Assembly (NCBI GenBank): GCA_902776185.1
Contig: CACYPH010000012.1
Span: 1 to 55,684 of the forward strand
DNA: 55,684 nucleotides
Reading direction: 5' to 3'
From: an uncultured Ruminococcus sp.
Lineage (GTDB): Bacteria; Bacillota; Clostridia; Oscillospirales; Acutalibacteraceae
The notes under the pieces were generated by a model. It did no database searches. It saw only the letters and a program-made list of their open reading frames with translations, and was not told the DNA's origin. Position 1 is the first letter of the stretch. Each line of letters starts with the position of its first letter. Shown piece by piece: positions 24,468 to 34,100 of the stretch. The translations under genes were made by a program, and so were the position numbers.

Positions 24468-25152
24468 CCATGGCGGCGCCCATATTATTCTGGTCGGTCA
24501 CGGCAAAATCGGTAATCATTCCGGGTCTGGCGGCGCGGATATACGGCATTTGCGTATTCGGAAAAACCGTCTGCCGCTGATCTTTTTCGCCGTTTGACTG
24601 CTTGAATCCGTCTTTTGATCTATCGCTGTCGGCTTCTATGACACAGGCGCCCGATCCGGTGACGGTCCACTGGGCTGTCGGCGGACGCTGAGAGCCGTAC
24701 TCGAGCGGCATCCTGTATTGGCGCTCGGCGGTACAGTAATGGGACGAGGCGGCGCAGACCGCACGGAGCGCTGCGCCGCTTTCGACAGCGACCGCGGACA
24801 TCATCAGCCCCAGCGCCATCGTCGAACAGGCGCCGTATATCCCGATATACGGGATCCCGAAGCCGCTCATCGCAAAGCTCGAGGCAACGCACTGGTTCAA
24901 GAGATCGCCGCAGAAAGCAAGGTCGATCTCCTCGCGCATCATCTCGCCCTTTTCCAGTGCAATTTCTACAGCGGTACGCATCATTTCTGTTTCCGCCTTT
25001 TCAAAGGTATCCTGACCGAAATAGCTGTCATAGACGATTTTGTCAAAATCCTCGCGCAGCGGTCCCTGCGCCTCTTTTTTGCCGACAACCGACGCAAATG
25101 CGCTGATGCGCGGTTTCTGTTCAAATAACAATGTTCCGTTACAATTCTGCAT
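24448..25152 (-). pseudogene. spoVAD: spoVAD, N-terminal segment (interrupted gene, restorable)
   Basis: Encodes the first 231 residues of SpoVAD, then three element-derived codons and a stop. Family blocks include CGDLLNQCVASSFA, GIYGACSTMALGLMMSA, ASSHYCTAERQYRMPLEYG, WTVTGSGACVI and TDQNNMGAAMAPA. Relative to B. subtilis SpoVAD there is an insertion of about 18 residues before the RAARPG segment. ATG at 25152 has GGGGAG 8 nt upstream, but that site is also the 3' arm of a terminator hairpin. A candidate sigma-G promoter overlaps. Neither spoVAC nor spoVAE flanks it, unlike most spoVA operons, so this may be an orphan or second copy. Confidence 0.93.
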
Positions 25153-25159
25153 TCAAAAA

Positions 25160-25191
25160 CTCCCCTTTGCGTTATTATCCGCAAAGGGGAG
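25160..25191 (-). terminator. terminator of the VanW gene overlapping the spoVAD ribosome binding site
   Basis: CTCCCCTTTGCG (25160-25171) pairs perfectly with CGCAAAGGGGAG (25180-25191) over 12 bp, and on the minus strand TTTTTG follows. The 3' arm carries the GGGGAG Shine-Dalgarno of spoVAD. Confidence 0.85.
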
Positions 25192-25201
25192 CGTTTCATT
25201 C
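25173..25201 (-). promoter_or_regulatory. candidate sigma-G promoter of spoVAD
   Basis: Minus-strand GAATG (25197-25201), 17-nt spacer, GATAATA (25173-25179). Against the sigma-G consensus (GMATR and CATNMTA) it matches 5/5 and 6/7. Transcripts starting about 7 nt downstream would lack the 5' arm of the hairpin, leaving the spoVAD ribosome binding site unpaired. Confidence 0.5.
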
Positions 25202-25260
25202 GCAATAGATTTGATAGGAAAACAAACCTAATTTTTCCATTATTTTACCTGACGATAAAT

Positions 25261-26955
25261 CTAGGTTTCCTCAGCGGACGATGCGTCGCCGCCGTCATCC
25301 GAAGACTCGTTGCTGTCCGCAGAACTGCTGCCGGCGGCTGAACTGCTGCCGGAATCTGCCGCACTGCTCGATGAAGCGGAGCTGTCGGAGGATTCGCTGG
25401 AGGAATCGTCATCGTCATCATCATCTTCGTCTTCACCATCGTCATCGTCGTCATCATCGCTCGAACCCGAGCTGGGCGCGACGGTATAATAGGTAGACTT
25501 CGGAAGCTCGTCCTCGTCGACCTCCTTGCCGTCCTTCATATAGGTGCGCCATGCTCTGACGGTATAGCCGGTCGAGAAGTAGTCCGGGTCGGAGGTGGAG
25601 ATTTTGACCTCGTCAAAATTCGGGTTCTCCAGTCCGTAGATCTCACAATTGAGCTCGGTTCCGTCCATCCAGCACTTCATGAACAGCGGATGGTCAAACG
25701 TGTTCTTCATCTTGAGATCGATGTTGCCGTAGTCGATCGTCGCGTCGCGGCCTGCGTCGATATAGGTCGACTTGTAGTAGTGACAGGCGCGCTCGATGAT
25801 CTCCATACCGCAGAGGATACCGGCGTTGTAGATGGTCGTGGAGGACTGGCAGATGCCTCCGCCGATACCGGTTTCGCTTCTGCCCTGAATGATAACACCT
25901 GCAGGCTTGTACCCGTTGTCGGGATCGTTCGAGTCACCGGTGCAGTCGTTGAAGGACCAGGTCTCGCCGGGCTTGATGACAGAGCCGTTGCAAGCCTTGA
26001 GCGAAACACGCATATTCTCGTTGCCGTTCTCGTTATTGGTCGAATCGGTAGAGAATTCGGAGAGCTTGATGATATGATCCTGCAGATACTTCTTGGTCAG
26101 CTTAGGCTCTACGGTCTTGACGACAGCCGTGACCTCGCCGGAGGACTTGCCTTCTTTAAACACGCCTTCGATCCCGGACGCCAGCGCCTTGGTATCGACA
26201 TCCTTGCCGGTGATCTCCTGACTGATCGTAAACATATTATCGGCGGAAGGATCAAAGTCGGTCACCTGAGCGTCGGTAGGCGCGGCGTGAACCTCACCTG
26301 CGATCTTTTCGGCGATCCCCTGCGCGGCAGAGGTGTCGACCTGCATCTTGATCTCGAAATGCTTTTCGCCCTTATTAAAGCCCTTCTCCTCGGAATGCTC
26401 CTTGATCTGCTCAAGGACGTCCGCGGTGTTGAAGGTGTAGGAGAAGTCGTCTTTTGTCAGGGTGTAATCCTTATCGTCCGCCTTGACATGAACGTTGATG
26501 CCGTCGGCAAGCTCGTTCTCGATATCGGTCAGCTTCTGCTCGGCTTCCTTGACCGTCATGCCGCCGATATTGACGTCGTTGACATAGACATTATCGGAAA
26601 CGACCGTCGAGGAGCCGGAGTTCTGATACATATACCAGGTAAATCCGCCGCCTCCGACAAGGAGCAGTACCAGGATCACGACGATAGCGATGACCAGAGG
26701 CTTCTTATTCTTTTTCGGTTTCTGATTTGCCCTTTCGTTCTGAGCCGTCTGCTGATAGGTGCCTTGACTGCTGATATCGACATAGTCGGTATCGTCAAGC
26801 TGTTTTTTCGAGACAGCCGGCGCGGCGGTACGGCGCGCGGGAGCTGCGGCGCGGGTCACGGGCTGACGGCTTTCAGACAAGCTTTTATTCCTGCTGCGGG
26901 CTTCTTCCAGAATGGAATTGATTTCCATTGTGTTTGAGGATGGTTTTTGAGCCAT
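25261..26955 (-). CDS. VanW family protein with PG_binding_4 domain and acidic tail
   Basis: 564 residues. A cytoplasmic N-terminus of about 85 residues is followed by one transmembrane helix (about 86-110), a PG_binding_4-like region (about 120-330) and a VanW domain (about 335-465) with the GGGICQSSTTIYNAGI segment. The last 75 residues are a low-complexity run of Asp, Ser and Ala with two long Asp/Glu tracts. Predicted to sit at the outer membrane face and act on or bind peptidoglycan; the enzymatic role of VanW is unresolved. GGAGG precedes the ATG. It ends at a terminator shared with the spoVAD leader. Confidence 0.88.
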   Translation of the reverse strand: MAQKPSSNTMEINSILEEARSRNKSLSESRQPVTRAAAPARRTAAPAVSKKQLDDTDYVDISSQGTYQQTAQNERANQKPKKNKKPLVIAIVVILVLLLVGGGGFTWYMYQNSGSSTVVSDNVYVNDVNIGGMTVKEAEQKLTDIENELADGINVHVKADDKDYTLTKDDFSYTFNTADVLEQIKEHSEEKGFNKGEKHFEIKMQVDTSAAQGIAEKIAGEVHAAPTDAQVTDFDPSADNMFTISQEITGKDVDTKALASGIEGVFKEGKSSGEVTAVVKTVEPKLTKKYLQDHIIKLSEFSTDSTNNENGNENMRVSLKACNGSVIKPGETWSFNDCTGDSNDPDNGYKPAGVIIQGRSETGIGGGICQSSTTIYNAGILCGMEIIERACHYYKSTYIDAGRDATIDYGNIDLKMKNTFDHPLFMKCWMDGTELNCEIYGLENPNFDEVKISTSDPDYFSTGYTVRAWRTYMKDGKEVDEDELPKSTYYTVAPSSGSSDDDDDDDGEDEDDDDDDDSSSESSDSSASSSSAADSGSSSAAGSSSADSNESSDDGGDASSAEET

Positions 26956-27156
26956 ACAGGGCCTCCGTACAAGATATAGTTATCTACAATGAATTACCTA
27001 CTATTTCAGTTCACATTATATAGCTGTCGAAATTATTTAAATTTCTTATTTAGAATTATCGTGCAAAAAATATCACGGTATTTTTAAGGTATAACAGATA
27101 CTTTTATATCTAAATTGAATAAAGTATGAATAAACATTTAACAATGAAATGAAAAT

Positions 27157-27182
27157 GCCCTGATTTCCGCAGAAATCAGGGC
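27157..27182 (-). terminator. terminator of the first kinase/phosphatase/FHA operon
   Basis: GCCCTGATTTC (27157-27167) pairs with GAAATCAGGGC (27172-27182); the minus strand continues ATTTTCATTT. Confidence 0.85.
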
Positions 27183-27202
27183 TTGTTTTATGATTTATCA
27201 AA

Positions 27203-28000
27203 TTACTCAAAGAAGATGCAGAAGGACGTCGCGCCGATCGTAACGATATCTCCCGAGCGCAGACGGTTCGGGGCAAAAATCTTCATGCCGCCGATATAGG
27301 TGACGCCGGCTGAAGAGCATTCATCGAGCGTGACGGTATTCGCGTCAACAGAGATCACCGCGTGCAGGGGCTGCATCGCGCTGTCTTCAAATACGATATC
27401 ACAGCCTTTGTCCGTACCGATGGTCAGGTTGCGTCTGAGACGAAGGTTCAACTCGGCGTTGTAGCATTCGCCGGACAGGATCTCCAGCCGTACCGGCATT
27501 CCCCGCGACGAAGAGCCGTGCGTCGGCTCATCGGTATCAGCGGGACGTTTTTTTCTAAGTAAGATCACGAAAATGACGATCAGCAAAATCAATACGATCG
27601 CGCCGCAGACAGCCGCAATCATGATGATCGTATGATCGGGAGTATCTTCCTGCGCAGGGGTATCCTGCACACTGCCGACCACACCTTTGTCCGAGAGAAC
27701 GCTCTCGGTGCTTGACTGTGTTTCTGCCGCCTGCGTTTCTTCCGTTCTCTGTGTTTCTGCCGCTTTCTGTATTGCTTCTGTTTCGCTTTGCGCCGGCTCG
27801 GTGCTTTCCTCAGTTGATCCCCTTTCGGTCAGCGCGTCATCGTGACTGTTCTGCGTTGCGGAGGTATCCGCCTCGACGACCTGAGGGTCATCGGGCAGAG
27901 GACGATCTCTGCCGGGAGGGAATCCCGGTGCGGCAAACGCAGTCAGGCTCAGCGAAAACAGCATCAAGAGCGTCAGCAGAAAAGCCGCTGTTTTTTTCAT
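27203..28000 (-). CDS. membrane-anchored FHA-domain protein
   Basis: 265 residues: a signal peptide (about 1-24, ending AFAA), an extracytoplasmic Thr/Glu/Gln-rich linker, a transmembrane helix (about 126-148) with RKK stop-transfer, and a cytoplasmic FHA domain (about 168-262). FHA domains bind phosphothreonine through a conserved GR, S and H; here the GR position reads GT in LTIGTDKG, and only the histidine of PLHAVI is clear, so phosphopeptide binding may be altered. Last gene of an operon with a Ser/Thr kinase and two PP2C phosphatases, whose products it could relay. Confidence 0.85.
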   Translation of the reverse strand: MKKTAAFLLTLLMLFSLSLTAFAAPGFPPGRDRPLPDDPQVVEADTSATQNSHDDALTERGSTEESTEPAQSETEAIQKAAETQRTEETQAAETQSSTESVLSDKGVVGSVQDTPAQEDTPDHTIIMIAAVCGAIVLILLIVIFVILLRKKRPADTDEPTHGSSSRGMPVRLEILSGECYNAELNLRLRRNLTIGTDKGCDIVFEDSAMQPLHAVISVDANTVTLDECSSAGVTYIGGMKIFAPNRLRSGDIVTIGATSFCIFFE

Positions 28001-28011
28001 ACCGACACCTC

Positions 28012-28731
28012 CTAGCGAATCATCGCGGTCATCACGGTCAGGTTATCGCTGCCGCTGCCCAGCCGCTCGATCACGCGCAGCATCAACAGCTCGGTCCACG
28101 CCTGCGCGTTGTTGGTTTTCAAAAAGTCGAAAAGGATCTCCTGATCCTGTACATATTCCCAAAAGCCGTCGGTGCAAAGCAGAAAGCCGTCGCCCGCTGT
28201 CAGCGGTTCGGCCGTCTCGCCGAAGTCGGGCTTGAGCTTAGACTGAGATCCGAGCGAGCGCAGAAGGCTCGACTGATCCTCGTCGGTCGCGATCTCGGCG
28301 CGGGTGATCTCACCGGCGCGGTACTTTTTGAACGCGACGGAATGATCCTCGGTCACCGCTTCGATCCGATTGTTGTGCAGATAATACAAACGCGAATCGC
28401 CGACGTGCGCCCACGTCGCCTTGGTGCCGCTGATTTTCAGCGCGACCGCAGTGCTTTTCATTTTGTTCGCCTGCGCCGCCTGCTCGCTGAGGATCGCCTG
28501 ATCCGCTTCCTCAAGCCGCTTTCTCAGCCAATCCTTATCGTTTTTGTTATCGTCCAGAGGCTCGGCGAGAACGGTATCGACGACCATCTTTGAGGCGACG
28601 TCGCCGCCGCGATGACCGCCCAGTCCGTCTGCGGCGACCAATACTGCGCCGTAGGTGGTATAAGCAAAGCCGACGCTGTCCTCGTTATACTCTCTGCCGC
28701 CCTGTGAGGTAAAGGAATAAATATCTATCAT
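28012..28731 (-). CDS. PP2C-type protein phosphatase (PrpC-like)
   Basis: 239-residue PPM-family phosphatase that removes phosphate from Ser/Thr. The metal-site motifs are intact: NEDS near the start, AADGLGGHRGG, HVGDSRLYY, CTDGFWEY and SDNLTV. No membrane segment. It lies between a second PP2C gene and the FHA gene, 11-35 bp apart, and presumably opposes the kinase encoded at 29644-30861. Confidence 0.93.
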   Translation of the reverse strand: MIDIYSFTSQGGREYNEDSVGFAYTTYGAVLVAADGLGGHRGGDVASKMVVDTVLAEPLDDNKNDKDWLRKRLEEADQAILSEQAAQANKMKSTAVALKISGTKATWAHVGDSRLYYLHNNRIEAVTEDHSVAFKKYRAGEITRAEIATDEDQSSLLRSLGSQSKLKPDFGETAEPLTAGDGFLLCTDGFWEYVQDQEILFDFLKTNNAQAWTELLMLRVIERLGSGSDNLTVMTAMIR

Positions 28732-28766
28732 AGCTGTTCTCCCTTATGATTTGTCAAGGGTATCCA

Positions 28767-29597
28767 TCAATATTCGCACTGTACGACCAGCGCGGTGTAA
28801 TTATCCTGAAAACGTCTTCCCGCCGCCTCGACCTTCTCGTGCATCAAACGGCACATCTGCTCGGGCGACGAAGCGCTGAGGCACTCTTTGAGCTGATCTT
28901 CATCGAGCACGCCGCCGACGCCGTCGGAACAAAGGAGGACAACGTCGCCGTCCATCAGCGGAATCGGACGCAGCACATAATCGATATCCTTCAGCTCGCG
29001 CATTCCGAGAAAACAGGTCAGCGCCGCTTTCTCAGGATGGGTCCTGGCGGGAGTGCAATCGACCGAGCCTTCGCGGATCTGCTGCAGGCAGACGCGGGTA
29101 AACATATTCTGCTTGCGATTGAGATGATAGATCCCGTCGCCGCGCTTGAGGATCAGATAGCTGTCGCCGACGCTGGCATAATAGAGGCACTCGTTATAGA
29201 ACACACAGATGATCCCGGTGCTGCCGCCCTGCGCGTTGAGCGTCGCGAAGATCTCGTCGTTCGCTCTGATCATGCTGTCACGCAGGCGGGTAGGGATATC
29301 CGATGTGACGTCCATGCTTTCAAAATCCGCCTTGATGCGCGCGATCGCCGCCTCGCTGGCGATTTTGCCGTCCTTCATGCCGCCCATACCGTCCGCGACG
29401 ACTGCCAGCAAGCCGCGTGTCCGCATCAGCGTCACGTCGGAGATATTGACAAACGCAAACGAATCCTCCTGATGGGAGCGTTTGCCGATTTGCTGGAGCT
29501 GAGCGCCGTGGTAGCTCAGATAATGCGGTATCGGCGTTTCGGAAAGATACGCGCGCGGGGCATTCAATAAAGCTGTATTGCTTTTCTTTTTCATCAT
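28767..29597 (-). CDS. PP2C-type protein phosphatase
   Basis: 276-residue PPM phosphatase with an N-terminal extension of about 30 residues. Motifs HQEDSFAF, VADGMGGMKDG, ASVGDSYLIL, LCSDGVGGVL and DNYTALVV give the metal-binding aspartates. Start at 29597 (ATGATG) follows AAAGGTG; the GTG at 29603 overlaps that site. Second gene of the operon, 46 bp after the kinase. Two phosphatases against one kinase in the same operon suggests distinct substrates. Confidence 0.92.
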   Translation of the reverse strand: MMKKKSNTALLNAPRAYLSETPIPHYLSYHGAQLQQIGKRSHQEDSFAFVNISDVTLMRTRGLLAVVADGMGGMKDGKIASEAAIARIKADFESMDVTSDIPTRLRDSMIRANDEIFATLNAQGGSTGIICVFYNECLYYASVGDSYLILKRGDGIYHLNRKQNMFTRVCLQQIREGSVDCTPARTHPEKAALTCFLGMRELKDIDYVLRPIPLMDGDVVLLCSDGVGGVLDEDQLKECLSASSPEQMCRLMHEKVEAAGRRFQDNYTALVVQCEY

Positions 29598-29643
29598 GTT
29601 CACCTTTCAGCCTGTTTTTGAGATGCAGGCAAATAAAAGTGTA

Positions 29644-30861
29644 TTACTTCAACAACAGGATAATCACCAGTATCACGGCGAAGACCGCCATGCTCGCGCC
29701 GAAAGAAATCAGAAACGATTTCAGCGGGGTGAGCTTCTTTTGCACCGGCGGCTGAGGTACGGATACCGGCGGTGCTGGGATGACCGGCGGTGTTGTCGGC
29801 GGTATGTACGGCTGCGACGCAGGGCTGCCGGACGAGCCGGTATTCTGCGGCGGTGCAGGGGGGCGATTCCCGTTCGGCGCGGGTCTGAAAAGCGCCGGCG
29901 GGACCTGTCCGGTTGTCAGCAGACATTCCTTGAGCTGCTGGGTCGACTGGAATCTGTCCGACGGCTGGACTGCCAAGCCCTTGAACAGTGCAAACTCGCC
30001 CTGAGGGGTGAGGTCGGAGCAATAATAGCGGGGTGTGACCAAAAGGTCATTATCCATACGGTCGATGGAATCCTGCGGGATAATGCCGGTGATCGCGCGG
30101 TAAAAGGTCGCCGACAGAGAATAAACATCCGTATAAGGACCCTGACGGCCGTGGCGGGAATACTGTTCTCTGGGCGCATAGCCGTGCTTTAAGACGACGT
30201 CCAGACTGCGGCTCATATCGCCGATGCTGTATCTAGCCGCGCCGAAATCCAGCAGCTTGATATTGCCGTTTTTCGTGATGATGATATTGTCGGGACTGAT
30301 GTCACGGTGGACGATCCCCTTGGAGTGAACGATCGACAGCGCATCCATCACGGGGACAAGAATCCGTTTCGCTTCTTCAAAGCTGATCTTGCCGCCGTGG
30401 CTCTTGAGGTAATCCTTGAGACTGGTTCCCTCGATATACTCCATGACAAAATACGCGGTACCGTTCTCCTCAAAATAGCGGTAAACACGCACGATGCTCG
30501 GATTGCCAAGGAAGGTCGCGAGGGTTTTCGCCTCTTCCAAAAAGCACTGTTTACCGTATTGGAAGCCTGCACCTCTCTCTCCCGAATGCGCCGAAACGGT
30601 ATGTGTCGCGGTACGCGCCGCCATGCTGTCGGGGAAGTATTCCTTGATCGCGACGCGCTTGCCGGCGGTGTTATCCTGTGCTACATAGGTGATGCCGAAG
30701 CCGCCCTGACCCAATACTCTGCCGAGGGTGAAGATCTTTCCGACAACCGTTCCGGCAGGGAGCGCCGAGGGAAAGCGACCGTTATTTTCCGCCGCGTTAT
30801 ACTGACAATGAGGGCAAATCGGACTGTCGCCCTTATCCTGAAAACAGTTATAACAAATCAT
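29644..30861 (-). CDS. zinc-ribbon Ser/Thr protein kinase, membrane-anchored
   Basis: 405 residues. An N-terminal zinc ribbon (CYNC...CPHC, about 3-22) is followed by a Hanks-type kinase domain (about 40-300). The domain has the glycine loop GQGGFGITYVAQD, catalytic lysine in VAIKEYFP, HRDISPDN and DFGAARYS, and the activation-segment motif HGYAPREQY. A Pro-rich linker (about 320-375) and a C-terminal transmembrane helix (about 383-404) follow. There is no extracellular sensor domain, unlike PASTA kinases. I use the ATG at 30861; a GTG 12 bp upstream is too close to AAGGAA. First gene of the kinase-PP2C-PP2C-FHA operon. Confidence 0.92.
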   Translation of the reverse strand: MICYNCFQDKGDSPICPHCQYNAAENNGRFPSALPAGTVVGKIFTLGRVLGQGGFGITYVAQDNTAGKRVAIKEYFPDSMAARTATHTVSAHSGERGAGFQYGKQCFLEEAKTLATFLGNPSIVRVYRYFEENGTAYFVMEYIEGTSLKDYLKSHGGKISFEEAKRILVPVMDALSIVHSKGIVHRDISPDNIIITKNGNIKLLDFGAARYSIGDMSRSLDVVLKHGYAPREQYSRHGRQGPYTDVYSLSATFYRAITGIIPQDSIDRMDNDLLVTPRYYCSDLTPQGEFALFKGLAVQPSDRFQSTQQLKECLLTTGQVPPALFRPAPNGNRPPAPPQNTGSSGSPASQPYIPPTTPPVIPAPPVSVPQPPVQKKLTPLKSFLISFGASMAVFAVILVIILLLK

Positions 30862-30913
30862 TGTCTGCCGCACTTCCTTACTGCATGATAAATAGATATA
30901 TATATTCTATTTT

Positions 30914-30942
30914 ATTATACTAAATCCTGCATACAATGTCAA
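30914..30942 (-). promoter_or_regulatory. promoter of the first kinase operon
   Basis: Minus-strand TTGACA (30937-30942), 17-nt spacer, TATAAT (30914-30919): full consensus. Confidence 0.9.
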
Positions 30943-31103
30943 ATAGTATCTCACCCGCTCCTCAACGGTCGCCTACATACGCTAATTATTCCAAAACTGT
31001 AATCAATTATTAAAGAATCTTTCATTTACTATAGATTCAAAACATAATATAATATATTCTGATTTAGCATATTCTTGCATCGAATGAGAAAGGAGGGTGA
31101 AAA

Positions 31104-34100
31104 ATGCTGCAGATCAAAAACATCAAAAAAGTATACAAAACCGGCAGTCTGGTACAGGAAGCGCTCAAGGGCGTGACGCTCAGCCTGCGCGACAATGAAT
31201 TTGTAGCGATCCTCGGACCGAGCGGCTCCGGAAAAACTACCCTCCTGAATATCATCGGCGGACTTGACCGCTACGACGACGGCGACCTTGTCATCAACGG
31301 CATCTCAACGAAAAAATACTCCGAGCGTGACTGGGATTCCTACCGCAATCACACCGTCGGCTTTGTATTCCAGAGCTATAACCTGATCCCCCACCAGACG
31401 ATTCTCAAGAACGTCGAGCTGGCGCTGACCATCAGCGGAATCTCGTCGAAGGAGCGTACCGCCCGCGCGACAGAAGCGCTCGAAAAGGTAGGGCTGAAGG
31501 AGCATATCCACAAACGCCCCTCCCAGCTGTCGGGCGGTCAGATGCAGCGCGTCGCGATCGCGCGCGCCCTTGTCAACGACCCCGACATCCTGCTTGCCGA
31601 CGAACCGACAGGCGCGCTGGATTCGGAGACCAGCATCCAGGTCATGGACCTGCTCAAAGAGGTCGCCAGCGACCGTCTTGTCGTGATGGTCACCCACAAT
31701 CCCGAGCTTGCCGAGACCTACGCGACGCGCATCGTCACCCTGATGGACGGCGAGATCACCTCGGACTCCGACCCCTACGAACCGAAGTCCGGCGATGCGG
31801 TTCACAAGAATATGGGCAAGGCGTCCATGTCGTTCTTTACCGCGCTCGCGTTATCCTTCAACAACCTGCGCACCAAAAAAGCGCGCACGATCCTTGTCGC
31901 CTTCGCGGGCTCGATCGGCATCATCGGCATCGCGATGATCCTTGCGCTCTCTCACGGTGCGACGCAGTATATCCACAATGTCGAGGAGGAAAGCCTGCAG
32001 AGCTACCCGATCACCATCAGCGACACCAACTTTGATTTTACGTCTATCTACACCGACAACATCTCAGATGATAAGAATAATGACGAAAACGATGATGACG
32101 GCGGCAAGCCCGTCAAAGAAATGCGCGTGCTGTCAGCGATGCTTTCAGGCGTCAAGAAAAACGACCTAAAATCCCTGCGCGCATATTTTGAAAGCGACGA
32201 CTGCGACATTTATGATTATGTACAGTCGCTGGAATACGGCTATGAGCTGGTTCCCCAAATCTTCAAAGAGTATGACGACGAATACCGTCAGGTCAATCCT
32301 GACAAAACACTGACCGCGATGGGATTTTCCAACGACGATTCGCTGATGAGCGGAATCATTTCCTCTTTCTCTACCACCACAACCTTCAACCCTCTTCCAA
32401 AAGAGGAAAAAATATACACCGAAAGCTACGACGTCAAGGCGGGAAGATGGCCGCAAAGCTATGATGAATGCGTCGTTGTTCTGACGAGAAACGGAAAAAT
32501 CCCCGACAGCGCTCTCTACAACCTCGGCTTGAAAGATCCTACCGAACTGGACGAGCTGATCAAGGCATATACTGAGAACACCAGCACCCGCGTGGAAGAA
32601 GCGCCGCTGACCTTCGATTACGATGACTTTCTGGGGATTGAGTTCAAGCTGATCTCCTCGACCCAATACTATACCTACGACAAGAAAAACAAAATCTGGG
32701 TCGACCGTTCAGATAACCAAAAGGCGATGAAGCCGCTGCTCGATAAGGCAGACAGTATGCGCGTCGTCGGCGTCGTTCAGCCGACAAAAGACAATATGTC
32801 CCCTATCCTCGTACAGGGTATCTGCTACCACGCATCCATCACCGATCATCTGATCGAACTCTCAAAGGATACCGATATCGTCAAGGCACAGCTCAAAGAT
32901 CCGAAAACCGACATCTTTACCGGCAAGCCCTTCGGCGAAAAAGATACAGCCGATCCGTTCGATTTTTCCAAGCTCTTCTCGGTCGATAAAAATGCGATCA
33001 ACAAGGCGTTTGACCCGAACTCGCTGAATATTGAGATCCCCGAGATGGATTTCGGTTCGATGGATTTTTCCGATATCGATCTGGAATCCGCCGTGTCGGA
33101 CTACGATTTTTCCGAGAGCTTTCCCAAGCTCAGCGCAGACGATATCGAAGAGCTGTTCAAATCCGTCAACTTCACCGTCACAGCAGACAACATGAAAGAG
33201 CTGTTCGAGAAGCTGATCGACGGTTACACCGCTTATGTCAAAGATAAACCCGAGGCGAATCTCGAGAATCTTCCGGACGCCTTTGCTCAGTATATCACCT
33301 CTGAGGAAGCGCGGACGATCTTGCTCGACGATCTGAAAACCATCATCGAATCCAAAGCCGAATACCTGATTACAACAGAGGATATCACCGCCCTGATACA
33401 GTCTGTCATGGAGGGGTATCCCGAATTCCTGGTTGAAAACGACCTGAGCGAAACCGTCACCTACGCCCACCTCGCCGAATACCTGCAAAGCGAAACAGCG
33501 CAGGCGCTGATCGAGAGCGGCGTGGAAGCGCTGCGCGAAAAGCTGAGCAAGCTGATGTTCACGACCGAAGAGGTCACCACGATCACAAAAGACCTGATCA
33601 ACGGGTATGAGCCTTTCGCAAAGAAAAACCAGCTGCCGACCACCTCGTCGCTGCTGACGGGATTTATCGAGTATCTCTCGACCGACAGCGCAAAGGAGCT
33701 TATCACACAGACCATATCCGGCGCAGTCGATACCACGGCGATGGAAAAGACCATCGCGCGCTATACCGATCTGATGTCGGAACAGATCAACGGCGTGATC
33801 TACCAATTGCTGGACGCCGTCAAAACACAGATCACAACCGCGCTGCAAAGCGCGATGAACTCGCTGACGAGCGGCATCTCAAGCGATATGCTCAGCGCGT
33901 TCAGCTTCGACGCTTCACAGCTGTCGGATATGATCAAATTCAATATGACCGCACAGGAGATGAAGGATCTGATGACGTCGCTGCTCTCCTCTACCGAAAC
34001 CACTTTTGAGAGCAATCTGCGCAAGATCGGCTACGCGGACGTCGAAAAGCCGTCCACCATCACCATCTATCCCGCTGACTACGACAGCAAGGCGCATATC

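Noticed and set aside
25381-25470. Trinucleotide-rich tract as a tandem DNA repeat
   Set aside because: It is explained by the Asp/Ser low-complexity tail of the VanW protein.
25690-26937. 415-codon plus-strand frame opposite the VanW gene
   Set aside because: Antisense shadow with no ribosome binding site or known motif; the VanW gene on the other strand is clear.
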